From: Thermaceae bacterium
GTDB taxonomy: Bacteria > Deinococcota > Deinococci > Deinococcales > Marinithermaceae
DNA length: 64,000 nucleotides
Direction of reading: 5' to 3'
Assembly (NCBI GenBank): GCA_027067955.1
Contig: JAMOUW010000083.1
Coordinates: forward strand, 1-64,000
Of the stretch, positions 7,128-16,515 are shown one piece after another. The notes below the pieces were generated by a model. The model saw nothing but the letters and a program-made list of their open reading frames with translations. It had not been told where the DNA came from and did no database searches. Positions within the stretch are counted from its first letter, which is position 1; each line of letters begins with the position of its first letter. Position numbers and translations under genes: made by a program.

Positions 7128-8921
7128 TCAGGATTCGCCGTCGCTTTCTGGCGCGTCTTCGTTGGTTTCCCGCCACACCTGCCGCAGGCGGGCCTTGAAG
7201 AGACTCTGTAGCTTGTGAAAGCGCGGATCGTCGAGGAGCGCTATCCTGTCGAAGCGGGGTTCTGGGGACGCGTCGGCCTTTTTATTTTTGCTTCGCCGCG
7301 CCGGTTTTCTGCGGTTCTTTGCGGGGCGGTTTTCGGCCCCCTTCGCAGCCGGCGGCGGCGCTTCCGGGGGAGGTTCTGGAGGCGCAGCCGGAGGGCGGGC
7401 TTCGGAAGCGGCGGGCGGGGTCGGCTTCGCCGCTGGTTTTGCTGCGTCCCCTTCTTCTTGTCCGGCTGCGGGTGGTGCGGCGGAATCAGGGCTGACCCGG
7501 GAGTTTTTTTTACCCAGCAGGAAGCGTACGCCGCGACCCAGCGCCTTCCTCACCGCGGCTTCCACCACGGCCTGCTGATCGCGGGCGCGGTCGTAGTGAA
7601 AGCGGTGCCCCTCGTCGTAGACGAGTACAAGTGCGTCATCCTCCAGGCGGGGGGTGGCTTCGATGAGGAAGGCGCGCACCTTGATACCCACCTCGGCCAG
7701 TACCTGGCGCCAGGCGGTGGCCAGATCGACCGCCGGGTCCGCCGGCGGGGCTGTTTCGGCGTGGGCAGGTTCACTTTGGGCGGTGGGTGCCGGAGATGGG
7801 GACGGTGCTCCAGCGGGAAGGGGGCTCTCGGGAATCGCGGGTTGCGGCGGGACCGGTTGGCTTGCGGGTGCCGGTTCGGGGGCCGCGTGCAGCGCTGCGT
7901 AGGCGCGCAGCAACCCCAGCTCGAGGGTAAAGGAATCCTCACGCCGGATCAGCTTCTCGGTGTGTTCGTCCAGCTCCGTCAGTGCCGCAATCAGGTTTTC
8001 GGGGTTCGAGGACAGCCCGGGGCCCTCCTCCAGACCCAGCCGGGTGTAAAGCCCCGCCCGCAGAGCCTGGGCGAGCTGTTCGATGAGCGTGCGGGCGGAA
8101 TACCCTTCCGAAAACAGCTGCTTGGCCCCGGCGACCGCCCGGTCCACTTCGCCGGCGTCCAGGGCTGCGGCCATGGCCGCCACGCGCTCGGCGGGGGGCA
8201 GACCCAGGGCTTCCTCCGCGGCCTCGCGGGTTATGGGATCGGCGTCCAGGGCCAGCAACCGGTCGAGAATACTCTCGGCGTCGCGCATGGCTCCGCCGCT
8301 CATACGCGCGATCAGCCGCAGCGCTTCGGGTTCGGCCGTGCGCCCCTCGGCCTCGAGTACCGCCGCCAGTTTTCCCGCAATCTCCTCTTCGCTCAGGCGC
8401 CGGAAGCGGAAGTGCTGGGTGCGCGAGAGGATGGTTGCGGGCATGCGTTCGGGCTCGGTGGTGGCGAAGATGAAGATTACGTGTTCAGGGGGTTCCTCCA
8501 GGGTTTTCAGCAGCGCGTTGAAGGCGCTTTTTGACATCATGTGCGCTTCGTCGAGGATGATTACTTTTTTCGGAGCCAGCAGCGGGGCCAGCAGAATACG
8601 TTCGCGCAGTTCGCGCACGTCCTCCACCGAGTTGTTGCTGGCGGCGTCGATCTCCACCACGTCGGGGTGGCGGTCCTCGCGAACCAGCCGGCAGTTTTCG
8701 CACTCGCCGCAGGGGCGCGCCCCCCGGTCGGCGGCGCAGCCTACGCTCATGGCGATCAGGCGAGCGGTGGTCGTCTTGCCCACGCCCCGCGGGCCTGAGA
8801 ATAGATAGGCGTGCGCCAGCCGATCCTTGCGGATGGCGCTCTTAAGCACCTCCTTGACGTGTTCCTGGCCCACCACGGCGTCGAAGGTAGCGGGGCGGGC
8901 GCGGCGGTAGAGGGCTCCCAC
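7128..8921 (-). CDS. dnaX: DNA polymerase III subunits tau and gamma
   Basis: 597 residues from a GTG start. The clamp-loader ATPase part has Walker A GPRGVGKTT near residue 46, the four-Cys zinc module (CAADRGARPCGECENC), Walker B VIILDEAH and the SRC-type sensor LSRTQHFRFRR. A proline/alanine-rich linker follows and the tau tail ends in basic clusters. At residues 470-473 the codons GGT AAA AAA AAC contain eight consecutive A (plus-strand T run 7504-7511). One extra A, or a -1 shift, leads to LPGQP and a TGA, giving a gamma form of about 478 residues. Thermus dnaX uses an A9 run at the matching place. Confidence 0.95.
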   Translation of the reverse strand: MGALYRRARPATFDAVVGQEHVKEVLKSAIRKDRLAHAYLFSGPRGVGKTTTARLIAMSVGCAADRGARPCGECENCRLVREDRHPDVVEIDAASNNSVEDVRELRERILLAPLLAPKKVIILDEAHMMSKSAFNALLKTLEEPPEHVIFIFATTEPERMPATILSRTQHFRFRRLSEEEIAGKLAAVLEAEGRTAEPEALRLIARMSGGAMRDAESILDRLLALDADPITREAAEEALGLPPAERVAAMAAALDAGEVDRAVAGAKQLFSEGYSARTLIEQLAQALRAGLYTRLGLEEGPGLSSNPENLIAALTELDEHTEKLIRREDSFTLELGLLRAYAALHAAPEPAPASQPVPPQPAIPESPLPAGAPSPSPAPTAQSEPAHAETAPPADPAVDLATAWRQVLAEVGIKVRAFLIEATPRLEDDALVLVYDEGHRFHYDRARDQQAVVEAAVRKALGRGVRFLLGKKNSRVSPDSAAPPAAGQEEGDAAKPAAKPTPPAASEARPPAAPPEPPPEAPPPAAKGAENRPAKNRRKPARRSKNKKADASPEPRFDRIALLDDPRFHKLQSLFKARLRQVWRETNEDAPESDGES

Positions 8922-8986
8922 GCGCCCATCTTAACCCGCCCGATTACCCTCGCCGGGGGCGGTATCATGAGGTCAAGGAGGCCACC

Positions 8987-9397
8987 ATGGGGCTCATGGA
9001 GTTCGCGCGGGCAGAGGTGATTACGCTACCACCCACCGCCACCGTCGCCGATGCTGCGGCGCTTATGGCCGATATGAACGTGGGGAGCGTGGTGGTGGTC
9101 GAGGACCTCAGGCCTGCGGGCATCCTCACCGATCGCGACATCGTGGTGCGGGTGGTGCGTGCCGGGCTGGATCCGGCCGCCACACCGGTCTTCCGGGTGA
9201 TGACGCCCGACCCGCTGGTGCTCGAGGAGCAGACCAGCCTTTTCGAAGCGCTCGAGGAGGTCAAGAATAAGGGTGTGCGGCGTTATCCGGTGGTCGACTA
9301 CGAGGGCAACCTGGTGGGGATATTCACCCTGGACGACGTCTTGCAGCTGCTGGGACTGGAAATGTCGGCGGTGGCGCGGGTGGTTGAGGGCAATTAA
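8987..9397 (+). CDS. Tandem CBS-domain protein
   Basis: 136 residues that consist of little more than two CBS motifs (roughly residues 8-60 and 72-128). Such pairs form a Bateman module that binds adenine nucleotides or S-adenosyl compounds and usually senses energy state. The ATG follows AAGGAGG by 5 nt. It is divergent from dnaX with 65 bp between starts and is followed directly by the convergent SRP RNA gene. No fused effector domain is present, so its partner is unknown. Confidence 0.87.
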   Translation: MGLMEFARAEVITLPPTATVADAAALMADMNVGSVVVVEDLRPAGILTDRDIVVRVVRAGLDPAATPVFRVMTPDPLVLEEQTSLFEALEEVKNKGVRRYPVVDYEGNLVGIFTLDDVLQLLGLEMSAVARVVEGN

Positions 9398-9501
9398 AAA
9401 AGGCCCCCGGCGCCCCGACGGCACCCGACCCTGACCGCTTAGGGCTGCTCCCTTCCGGGCCTGACCCGGTTCACGGCGGGCCGCCGCGTCGGACCGGGGG
9501 C
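9396..9501 (-). ncRNA. ffs: Signal recognition particle RNA (bacterial 4.5S type)
   Basis: The minus strand carries the SRP core: GGTCAGGCCCGGAAGGGAG followed by CAGCC, the GGAA tetraloop helix 8 element that binds Ffh. The ends (GCCCCCGG at 9501 and CCGGGGGC near 9402) pair to close a ~100-nt hairpin, and a run of six T at 9401-9396 ends it. The length and single-hairpin form fit the short SRP RNA of this phylum rather than the long Bacillus type. Confidence 0.93.
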
Positions 9502-9508
9502 AAAGGGC

Positions 9509-9537
9509 AGTATAACCCGCGGGCGCAAAAACGCCAA
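9509..9537 (-). promoter_or_regulatory. Promoter of the SRP RNA gene
   Basis: TTGGCG (plus 9532-9537) and TATACT (plus 9509-9514) on the minus strand, 17 bp apart, with the predicted RNA start 7-8 nt downstream at about 9501. This is the best housekeeping-type promoter seen in the window. Confidence 0.75.
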
Positions 9538-9674
9538 GCGCACCGCGAGTTTGTTCCGGGTTTCCGGACCCTGGAGCGCCGTTTTTGTTTTCCTCGTGGA
9601 TTCCGGTTTTACCTGCCGGTTTTGGTTTCGCGCCGCGGGTCGGGGCCGCCCCCTGCACCTGGATAGATGGCAGA

Positions 9675-10154
9675 ATGGAGGGGATGGTGCTGTTGCGCTG
9701 GCTTTTTCTCTCGGCCCTCGTGGTCGCGGCGGTTTTGCTGCTCTTGCAGGCCACCGCGCCGAATCGGGAAGACCGCCACGCCCGCCGCGCGCGGCGGGCG
9801 CTGAGGGAGATCGTGCGCCGTAGCCGGCACCGGGGCGCCGAAGGGAAGAAACTGGTCGCGGAGGCCCGGCTGGTGGTTTCCGGGCTGGAGAAGTTGAACG
9901 CCCGGGCGGCGGAGATTCGCCGCTTCTTGGGCTCGCGCGAGCTAGATGCGCTGGCGCGGCGGCAGCTCGAGGAATACCTGTCGGAAATCGAGGCGTTGTT
10001 GGAGGGTGGCGCTGCTTTGCTCGAGCGTCTGGCCGCCGAACTGTGGGCCAGCGAGCCGCTGGATCTGCCCGCCGCCGCGGCCCGGCTTTCCCGGGCGAGA
10101 ATGGGTTTGATCAAGGCCCTCAAATCGCCAGCAGAGAAGGAAGGGGTAAACTGA
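9675..10154 (+). CDS. Membrane-anchored helical protein of unknown function
   Basis: About 159 residues. One membrane segment (LRWLFLSALVVAAVLLLLQ) at the N-terminus is followed by a highly charged, helical, probably coiled-coil cytoplasmic part rich in Arg, Glu, Leu and Ala (ARRARRALREIVRRSR..., LSEIEALLEGGAALLERLAAEL). The start is uncertain: ATG 9675 lacks a ribosome site, while ATG 9684 has GGAGGGG only 2 nt away. Its stop overlaps the next ATG (TGATG), so it is coupled to the lipoprotein gene and likely to dxs. Family not recognised. Confidence 0.6.
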   Translation: MEGMVLLRWLFLSALVVAAVLLLLQATAPNREDRHARRARRALREIVRRSRHRGAEGKKLVAEARLVVSGLEKLNARAAEIRRFLGSRELDALARRQLEEYLSEIEALLEGGAALLERLAAELWASEPLDLPAAAARLSRARMGLIKALKSPAEKEGVN

Positions 10155-10819
10155 TGCAGATGAAGCGCTTTTCGCTACTTGCGTTACTGGTCGTTATCGG
10201 CGCCTGCGCGCCGCAGGCAACGGCTCCCGGTCCGGAACCTTTTGCCCGGGAGCATGGGCCCGTGGAGTTCTACCCTCACAACATCGGGATCTACTGGATC
10301 TATCTTCCGCAGACCGACCCACCCGATTACCCAACCTTCAAACTGAGCGTGCTGGGTCCCGGGCAGTGGGGCAGGGAACATGCCATCCAGATGCGTTTTA
10401 TCGGCCGCGGCCAGGAGCGCATCTATTTCCGCCGCTTTAGCAAGGCGGGGGTGGAGTTGCTGGGCTTCAAGGAGCAGATCACCCTTACCCGCGTTAGCTT
10501 CGATCCGCCCATGCTCGAGTATCCGCCTGCCGAGCTACTGCGTCCCGGATACCGCTGGGGCGGTCGTACCGTCACCCAGAGCGTCTTCGTGCTGCCTAAG
10601 GGGGAGCAGAAGCAGGCGACGCTGCGGCTCCAGTACAGTTACGAGGTAAAGGGCAAGAGTCGCGTCGAGGTGCCAGCAGGACTCTTCAACGCCTATGTAA
10701 TCGAACTTACCGTAACCGACGACAAGGGCAACCAGACATTGCAGGAGATCTGGTTCGTGCCCCACGTGGGTGAGGTCCGCACCCGCGAGGGTCTGGTGCT
10801 TATTGAAAAAAGCTTTTAG
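10154..10819 (+). CDS. Lipoprotein of unknown function
   Basis: 221 residues with a lipoprotein signal peptide: MQMKRF, hydrophobic [11 protein letters not shown], lipobox ending at the first Cys. The mature part is beta-rich (YYPHN-like start, [48 protein letters not shown]) and resembles outer-surface lipoproteins that describe themselves as loss-of-function unknown. The ending, PxGxF-YVIELT...EIWFVPxVGxVR, is typical of small secreted proteins of this phylum. It is translationally coupled to the upstream gene and lies 8 bp before dxs. Confidence 0.7.
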   Translation: MQMKRFSLLALLVVIGACAPQATAPGPEPFAREHGPVEFYPHNIGIYWIYLPQTDPPDYPTFKLSVLGPGQWGREHAIQMRFIGRGQERIYFRRFSKAGVELLGFKEQITLTRVSFDPPMLEYPPAELLRPGYRWGGRTVTQSVFVLPKGEQKQATLRLQYSYEVKGKSRVEVPAGLFNAYVIELTVTDDKGNQTLQEIWFVPHVGEVRTREGLVLIEKSF

Positions 10820-10827
10820 GAGGCCGC

Positions 10828-12687
10828 ATGCTGCTTGCCCGCATCCGGGGACCGGAAGACCTGAAGGCGCTGTCCGAGGATGAGCTGGAGCAGCTGGTAG
10901 AGGAGCTGCGCAGCGAGATCATCCGTGTCACCGCTGAGACGGGCGGGCACCTGGCCAGCAGCCTGGGTGCGGTCGAGTTGATCGTGGCCCTGCACCGCGT
11001 CTTCGATTCGCCGCGCGACCGCATCCTCTTCGACGTCGGCCACCAGGCATACGCCCACAAGCTGCTTACCGGGCGTCAGGACCGCTTCCACACCATTCGC
11101 CAGGAAGATGGCCTCTCGGGGTTTACCAAGGTGAGCGAGTCGGAACACGACGCCATCACCGTGGGTCACGCCTCGACGAGTCTGGCGAACGCCCTGGGTA
11201 TGGCGGTAGCGCGCGATCTTCAAGGGCAGGACCACAAGATAGTGGCCGTCATCGGTGACGGCGCCCTCACCGGGGGAATGGCCCTGGCCGCGCTCAACAA
11301 GATCGGCGAGATGGGCAAGGACATGCTCATCGTGCTCAATGACAACGAGATGTCCATCAGCCCCAACGTGGGCGCGCTGGCGGGCTATTTTAAGAATTTA
11401 CAGGTGCAGAAGTGGGTCCAGGAAGCCGAGAAGCTCGGCAAGGGTTTCCTGGAGCGCATATCGCCGCGGCTCTTCGAGCTCGCCGACCGCGCTAAGGAAG
11501 CCACCAAGATGATCCTGCACCAGGAAAACCCCTTTTACGCCTGGAATCTGCGCTACGTGGGTCCGGTGGACGGGCACGATCTGAGGGGGTTGGTCTACCT
11601 GCTCGAGCACCTCAAGGATCTTTCCGGTCCCACCCTGTTGCACATCGTCACCAAAAAGGGTAAGGGCTACAAGGTGGCCGAGGAAGACCCCACCCACTGG
11701 CACGGGGCCAGCCCCTTCAATCCCGAGGCGCCCGCCAAGAAATCGGGCAGCCACACCTGGTCGCTCGCCTTCGGTGACGCCGTCACTGAGCTGGCGGAGC
11801 GCGAGGAGAAGCTGGTCGTGCTCACCCCTGCGATGCGCGAGGGCTCGGGGCTGGTGCGCTACGCCGGGACCTGGCCCGAGCGTTACCTGGACGTGGGGAT
11901 CGCCGAGGACGTGGCGGTGACCACTGCCGCGGGCATGGCGCTGGCAGGGTTGAAGCCGGTGGTGGCCATCTACTCCACCTTCTTGCAGCGCGCCGTGGAT
12001 CAGGTGATTCACGATGTGGCCATCGAGAAGCTGAACGTCGTCTTCGCCATCGACCGCGCCGGTCTGGTGGGAGCCGACGGGCCCACCCACCACGGCGTCT
12101 TCGACCTGGCGCTGCTGCGCACCGTGCCGAACATGCAGATAGCCGCACCCAAGGATGCACTCGAGCTGCGGGCCATGCTGGCGGCGGCACTGGAACAGCC
12201 GGGGCCGGTGGCGCTGCGCTGGCCCCGCGGGGCGGTGGAACCCGCCCCCGAAGGCGCCTGGCCCGGGTGCGCCTGGGGACGCTGGGAAATTTTGAAGCCC
12301 GGGAGCGAGGTTTACCTGCTAGCCTTTGGCAAGACCCTGCCCTACGCCCTCGAGGCCGCCGCTGCCGATCCCCGCGTGGGCGTAGTGAACGCGCGTTTCA
12401 TCAAACCCCTCGATCGTGAAACCCTGGCAGAGCTGGCCGCGAATCGGGCTCTTGTAACCGTGGAAGACCATCAGCTGGCCGGAGGTTTTGGCGCGGCGGT
12501 GCTCGAGGCCCTGGAAGAGCTGGGCCTTCGCCCCGAGGTGCGCCGCCTCGGCCTGCCCGATCGCTTCACTGATCAGGGCAAGGTCGCCAGCCTGCACGCG
12601 CAGGCCGGCATCGACGCTGCCGGGATTCGCCGGGCGCTGGCCGAAATGGGCGTGCGCCTGGGTGTATCCGAGCCGCGCGCCGGCTAA
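10828..12687 (+). CDS. dxs: 1-deoxy-D-xylulose-5-phosphate synthase
   Basis: 619 residues, full length. Thiamine-diphosphate enzyme that joins pyruvate and glyceraldehyde-3-phosphate in the first step of the MEP isoprenoid pathway. Visible are [13 protein letters not shown] (residues 71-83), the TPP/Mg motif [15 protein letters not shown] (143-157) and, in the second half, the transketolase pyrimidine domain ([17 protein letters not shown]). ATG 10828 has AGGAGG 5 nt upstream. The stop TAA overlaps the stop of convergent recF by 4 bp. Confidence 0.96.
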   Translation: MLLARIRGPEDLKALSEDELEQLVEELRSEIIRVTAETGGHLASSLGAVELIVALHRVFDSPRDRILFDVGHQAYAHKLLTGRQDRFHTIRQEDGLSGFTKVSESEHDAITVGHASTSLANALGMAVARDLQGQDHKIVAVIGDGALTGGMALAALNKIGEMGKDMLIVLNDNEMSISPNVGALAGYFKNLQVQKWVQEAEKLGKGFLERISPRLFELADRAKEATKMILHQENPFYAWNLRYVGPVDGHDLRGLVYLLEHLKDLSGPTLLHIVTKKGKGYKVAEEDPTHWHGASPFNPEAPAKKSGSHTWSLAFGDAVTELAEREEKLVVLTPAMREGSGLVRYAGTWPERYLDVGIAEDVAVTTAAGMALAGLKPVVAIYSTFLQRAVDQVIHDVAIEKLNVVFAIDRAGLVGADGPTHHGVFDLALLRTVPNMQIAAPKDALELRAMLAAALEQPGPVALRWPRGAVEPAPEGAWPGCAWGRWEILKPGSEVYLLAFGKTLPYALEAAAADPRVGVVNARFIKPLDRETLAELAANRALVTVEDHQLAGGFGAAVLEALEELGLRPEVRRLGLPDRFTDQGKVASLHAQAGIDAAGIRRALAEMGVRLGVSEPRAG

Positions 12688-13718
12688 CCCTCCAGGTTCC
12701 AGACCCCGGCTTCGATGCGCAGGATCCGGGTCCAGCCCTCCGGGGCGTGCGTACCGGAGAGCAGCGCCTGGGGAAGGTTGGCGGCGTAGTTCAGCAGCGC
12801 CAGCCGCCGCCGCGAGTCGAGCTCGGCCGAAAAGTCGTCCACCAGAAGTAGCGGCGGTTCGCCGTGGTGTTCCGTAAGCAGCCGGTGCTCCGCCAGCCGC
12901 AGGGCCATGGCTACGCTGCGGGCCTCGCCACGGCTGGCGAACTTGACCGCGTCGAGGCCGCCCAGCAGCAGGCGTACGTCGTCGCGGTGGGGCCCCGCCA
13001 GGGTGACGCCGCGCTCCAGTTCTTCCTGCAGGTTTTCCTCCAGCGCCTCCGCCAGTCGCGCGGGCGGCGCTGTTTCGCGCAGACTCAGCTCCAGCGGCGC
13101 GGCGTCGAGCTCCCGGTAGGTTTCTGCCGCCAGCGGCGCCAGGCGCTCGAGGATCCGCCGCCGCCACTGCAGTACCTGCACTCCGTAACCGGCCAGGCGC
13201 TCGTTCCATATACCGATGCCGCGCGGTCCCGTGCGCAGCGCGGCGTTACGCTGGCGCAGGGCCTTGTCGTAGGCGGAGAGCAATGCCCGGTAACGGGGAG
13301 AAAAGCGCGCCAGCGCCAGGTCTATCCAGCGGCGCCGCTCTTCAGGGCCCCCGCGCACCAGGGAGATGTCCTCGGGGCGGATCCAGACCGCTCCGGGATA
13401 TTCGGAAAGTTCGCGCAGGCTGGCCGGGGCCTCGTTAAGGCGGATCTCGCGGCCCCCGGAGCCGAACCGTTGCTCGAAACGCACCAGACCCAGTTGCGTT
13501 TCCGCCTCGGCGAAGAGGCTGGCCGCGGTTTCTCCAAAGCGCACCCGGTCTGCCAGCAGACCCCGCACATCGCCTCCCAGAGCGAGAAAGATGGCCTCTA
13601 GCAAGTTGGTCTTGCCGCTGGCGTTGGGTCCCACGAGCGCCAGCGGCCCGGGTGGCAGGGCCAGTTCCAGACTAACGAGATTGCGGAAGTTCTGCTGCCG
13701 CAGCCTGATCAGGATCAT
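12684..13718 (-). CDS. recF: DNA replication and repair protein RecF
   Basis: 344 residues. SMC-like ABC ATPase: Walker A GPNASGKT (residues 30-37), signature region near 270 (TLAGPHRDD) and Walker [13 protein letters not shown]. RecF loads RecA with RecO and RecR at gaps. The start at 13718 ([13 protein letters not shown]) is the family start; longer forms run into the macro-domain gene, whose stop overlaps this ATG by 4 bp. Downstream it meets dxs tail to tail. Confidence 0.95.
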   Translation of the reverse strand: MILIRLRQQNFRNLVSLELALPPGPLALVGPNASGKTNLLEAIFLALGGDVRGLLADRVRFGETAASLFAEAETQLGLVRFEQRFGSGGREIRLNEAPASLRELSEYPGAVWIRPEDISLVRGGPEERRRWIDLALARFSPRYRALLSAYDKALRQRNAALRTGPRGIGIWNERLAGYGVQVLQWRRRILERLAPLAAETYRELDAAPLELSLRETAPPARLAEALEENLQEELERGVTLAGPHRDDVRLLLGGLDAVKFASRGEARSVAMALRLAEHRLLTEHHGEPPLLLVDDFSAELDSRRRLALLNYAANLPQALLSGTHAPEGWTRILRIEAGVWNLEG

Positions 13719-14194
13719 AGGGCACGGCGGATAGCCTCCACGTCCGCCTCGGTATAGCCATACAGGGTTACCTCGATATCGTCGGGGGCGTTCTTGAATT
13801 CCTGGATCATGGTGCGGGCTACCGTTTCGGCATCGAGCCCGCCCACCCCGGTGCCGAGGAGCGGGAAGGCCACGGTCTGGAGCCCCAGCTTGCGTGCCTC
13901 TTCCAGGGCGGCGCGGGTGGCACGGCGCACGGTGCCGTAGCTGGCCGGTTCCGCGCCGAGAACCGCGGCGTGGATGACGTACCTCGCCGGCAGCCGCCCC
14001 GCGCCCGTCACCGCTGCCTCGCCAACGCGGATGGGTCCGTGCCGGTTGCATTCTTCCTGAATTTCCGGCCCGCCCTTCTTGCGGATCGCCCCGGCCACGC
14101 CCGAGCCCAGGATGAGCCGGTCGTTGGCCGCGTTGACGATTGCGTCGCCCTCGAAACCGGTAATGTCGCCTTGCGCAATACGAACGAGTGCCAC
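13715..14194 (-). CDS. Macro domain protein (ADP-ribose binding)
   Basis: 159 residues comprising one macro domain. Key elements are [16 protein letters not shown] at the N-terminus, [13 protein letters not shown] (phosphate loop) and [11 protein letters not shown] near residue 105. Members hydrolyse O-acetyl-ADP-ribose or remove ADP-ribose from targets; this one has no extra domain. The start is GTG 14194, with TAGAAT exactly 6 nt upstream, so a leaderless transcript is likely. It overlaps recF by 4 bp, making a recF operon. Confidence 0.9.
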   Translation of the reverse strand: MALVRIAQGDITGFEGDAIVNAANDRLILGSGVAGAIRKKGGPEIQEECNRHGPIRVGEAAVTGAGRLPARYVIHAAVLGAEPASYGTVRRATRAALEEARKLGLQTVAFPLLGTGVGGLDAETVARTMIQEFKNAPDDIEVTLYGYTEADVEAIRRAL

Positions 14195-14314
14195 GCCATT
14201 ATTCTAGGCCGGCCGTCGCGGCGCGCCAGGTATTAAAGCGGCACGCCCGTGCGGGGTCCCCTGGTTCCAGCACCGGGCGGTGCGGCCCCGGGCTGCTGCG
14301 CGGCGTTATCCGGT

Positions 14315-14533
14315 CTATCTGCGTAAACGGTATACGCCTTTTCTGGGGTCGTACGGGCATTTGCCCGGACCCAGATTCGGACAGTGCCTCTTGCCTTTTT
14401 GTACTTCCAGGGCCAGGGCGCTGGGCATGATGCAAACAGGACAGCGCTGTATGGTCGTTTTCCTGCGCCTTGCCCGGAACCAGCGCCGGTTACCGTAGCG
14501 GCCCACGGGGAATACGCTGCCCGGGGGATCCAT
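14315..14533 (-). CDS. Small basic four-cysteine protein (candidate zinc-ribbon)
   Basis: 72 residues, pI clearly basic, with cysteines in RCPVC...RHCPN...GKCPYDP. A CxxC plus two later Cys fits a zinc knuckle, and the C-terminus is Arg-rich. A perfect GGAGGTG ribosome site lies 9 nt before the ATG. Against it: third-position GC is only about two-thirds, lower than neighbours, and overlapping frames are also open here. It is divergent from the dciA-like gene. No family is recognised. Confidence 0.45.
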   Translation of the reverse strand: MDPPGSVFPVGRYGNRRWFRARRRKTTIQRCPVCIMPSALALEVQKGKRHCPNLGPGKCPYDPRKGVYRLRR

Positions 14534-14576
14534 GGTGGATGCACCTCCATTCCGGAACGGGCCGGGGGACAGCTGC

Positions 14577-14582
14577 TACCAT
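14577..14582 (+). promoter_or_regulatory. -10 box of the dciA-like gene
   Basis: TACCAT ends 6 nt before ATG 14589, the spacing of a leaderless transcript. There is no good ribosome site for this start. No convincing -35 was found. Confidence 0.4.
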
Positions 14583-14588
14583 GTAGCC

Positions 14589-15404
14589 ATGAGCGAAAGC
14601 CGCGCCGGTGAACTGCTGGGCCAGTTGCTGAAGCGTTACAAACTCGAGGCCGGCCTGCGTCGGGGGCGGGTGCTGGCGCTCTGGCCGCGGGTGGCCGGAG
14701 AGATGCTGGCGAGGCTCACCGAGCCGGTTAAGCTGGAGCGCGGGGAGTTGCTGGTGCGCGCCGAGAGCGCGGCGCTGGCGCACCAGCTCACTTACCAGCG
14801 CGAGGAGTTTGTACGTCGCTACGCAAACCAGCTGGGTCCGGGGGTGGTGACCAACGTCCGCTTCATCAGCGGCCGTTTGCGCAATGGCACGGAGCCCGGG
14901 GAAGCCCAACCGCGGTCCGAAGCGAAACCGCTGGAGCTGCCGCTCGAGCTGGCACGCAAGCTGGAAAACTGGAGCAGCGCCGTCCCCGCGGAGCTGCGCA
15001 CAGCCGTCGAGCGCGCCGGTCGCGCGGTGCTGGCGGCACAGCTGGAACGCGGAGGCAATGTCTGCGCCATCTGCGGGCGCTTTGGGGAGGATACCCCCTG
15101 CACTTTCTGCGCATCCCTGCTGGAAGATCCGCTGGTGCGGCGGGCTGCCCGCCGGCTCGAGCGCGAACCCGGGGCGGAGCCGCTGGCCGGTGACCTGCTC
15201 GCGGCCGCCCGCTGGCTGGCTGCCGAGCGCCTGCGTGCCCAGATCGAGGACCTCGCCCCCCGGGTGGTGGAGGAACCCCAGTTGAAGGAGTTTTTCGCCG
15301 ATTTGGTCGGGCGCTTCGCGGCGATTCCCATCGGGGGCGCTACGTCTGCCGAGAGGCTGGCGCGGCTGCCGGCGGCGGCACGTTCCCTGGCGCGCGGGCG
15401 CTAG
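14589..15404 (+). CDS. DciA-like (DUF721) protein with a RecR-like zinc site
   Basis: 271 residues. Residues 1-95 match DUF721/DciA (LGQLLKRYKLEAGLRRGRVLALWPRVAGEMLARLTEPVKLERGELLVRAES), the domain that helps load the replicative helicase in bacteria lacking DnaC. A helical stretch then leads to C159-AI-C162 and C171-TF-C174, a four-Cys site with the spacing of the RecR zinc finger. The position beside recF is typical for DciA genes in other phyla. The added zinc region and C-terminal helices (to residue 271) are not standard DciA. Start chosen at 14589 because homology begins there. Confidence 0.75.
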   Translation: MSESRAGELLGQLLKRYKLEAGLRRGRVLALWPRVAGEMLARLTEPVKLERGELLVRAESAALAHQLTYQREEFVRRYANQLGPGVVTNVRFISGRLRNGTEPGEAQPRSEAKPLELPLELARKLENWSSAVPAELRTAVERAGRAVLAAQLERGGNVCAICGRFGEDTPCTFCASLLEDPLVRRAARRLEREPGAEPLAGDLLAAARWLAAERLRAQIEDLAPRVVEEPQLKEFFADLVGRFAAIPIGGATSAERLARLPAAARSLARGR

Positions 15405-15456
15405 CCCCGAGTATCCTGGAACTGCGGGCCGCGGCGTGCGGCCAGGGGAGGACACC

Positions 15457-16398
15457 ATGGGAAAAGGCGGTGACACTCGCATACACGCTGGCAAGATCTG
15501 GCTCAACGGTGAGCTGGTGCCGCAGGAGGAAGCCAGGGTGAGCGTGCTCGCCCATGCTCTGCATTACGGTACCAGCGTTTTCGAGGGCATCCGCGCCTAT
15601 GAGACCGCGGAAGGCCCGGCCATCTTTCGATTAGAAGAGCACGTGGAAAGGCTTTTCCACTCCGCTAAGATTTTGCGTTTGGAGATCCCCTATAGCACCG
15701 AGGAGATTTCGCGGGCCATCGTCGAGACCGTGCGCACGAACGGCTGGAAGGCCTGCTACATTCGCCCGCTGGCTTGGTTTGGCGCCACCTCTTTGGGCGT
15801 CAACCCGCTGCCTAACAATCCTGCCGACGTGATGATCGCCACCTGGGAGTGGGGCGCCTACCTGGGCGAAGAGGCAGTACGCAAAGGTGCCAAGCTGGTA
15901 ACCAGCTCCTGGCGCCGCTTCCCCGGTGACGTGATGCCCGGCAAGGCCAAAGCGGGCGGTAACTACATCAATAGTGCTCTGGCCAAGATGGACGCTTTGG
16001 CCGCCGGCGCCGACGAAGCACTGCTGCTTGACAAGGAAGGTTACGTGGCGGAGGGGTCGGGTGAGAACCTCTTCTTCGTGAAGGGTGGCATCATTCACGC
16101 TATCGAACACTCGGTAAATCTGCCCGGTATCACCCGCGACTCGGTAATAGAAATCGCTCGCGACCTGGGTTACACCGTCAGGGAAGCCTACCGGGTTACC
16201 CGCGAGGTGCTGTTTACCGCCGACGAGGTGTTCATGACCGGAACCGCCGCCGAGGTAACGCCGGTTTCGATGATAGACAGCCGTCCCATAGGTTCCGGCA
16301 GCGCCGGCGAGCTGACCATGGAACTGCGCAAGGTCTACCTGGAAGCGGTGACCGGAGATCGTCCCGAGTATCGCAAGTGGTTGACCTTCGTGAAGTAG
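15457..16398 (+). CDS. ilvE: Branched-chain amino acid aminotransferase
   Basis: 313 residues, fold-type IV PLP enzyme that makes Leu, Ile and Val from their keto acids with glutamate. Visible: KIWLNGELVPQEEA at the start, HYGTSVFEGIRAY, the PLP lysine in GKAKAGGNYINS and the signature EGSGENLFFVKGG. ATG 15457 has GGGGAGGAC 3 nt upstream. It stands alone, ended by the hairpin at 16418-16440. Confidence 0.95.
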   Translation: MGKGGDTRIHAGKIWLNGELVPQEEARVSVLAHALHYGTSVFEGIRAYETAEGPAIFRLEEHVERLFHSAKILRLEIPYSTEEISRAIVETVRTNGWKACYIRPLAWFGATSLGVNPLPNNPADVMIATWEWGAYLGEEAVRKGAKLVTSSWRRFPGDVMPGKAKAGGNYINSALAKMDALAAGADEALLLDKEGYVAEGSGENLFFVKGGIIHAIEHSVNLPGITRDSVIEIARDLGYTVREAYRVTREVLFTADEVFMTGTAAEVTPVSMIDSRPIGSGSAGELTMELRKVYLEAVTGDRPEYRKWLTFVK

Positions 16399-16417
16399 CG
16401 TTGCCTGCTTCCGACGA

Positions 16418-16440
16418 AAACCCGCCGCTTTGGCGGGTTT
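16418..16440 (+). terminator. Terminator after ilvE
   Basis: AAACCCGCC, loop GCTTT, GGCGGGTTT: a 9-bp stem starting 19 nt after the ilvE stop, followed by CGTTTGG. The A-rich and T-rich flanks let it work in both directions, so it may also end the convergent MFS transcript. Confidence 0.75.
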
Positions 16441-16515
16441 CGTTTGGGGTCTTTGCGCGAATTTTCATCGGCTGACGAAACAACAGCACAACCCTGCAGT
16501 CGGCGGTTTTCTATT

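Noticed and set aside
7215-8534. Long plus-strand open frame of ~440 codons opposite dnaX
   Set aside because: It mirrors the GC-rich codon pattern of dnaX and gives a low-complexity Gly/Arg protein with no ribosome site.
14490-15506. Minus-strand frame of ~340 codons across the dciA-like gene
   Set aside because: Shadow of a well-supported gene on the other strand; no motif, no start signal.
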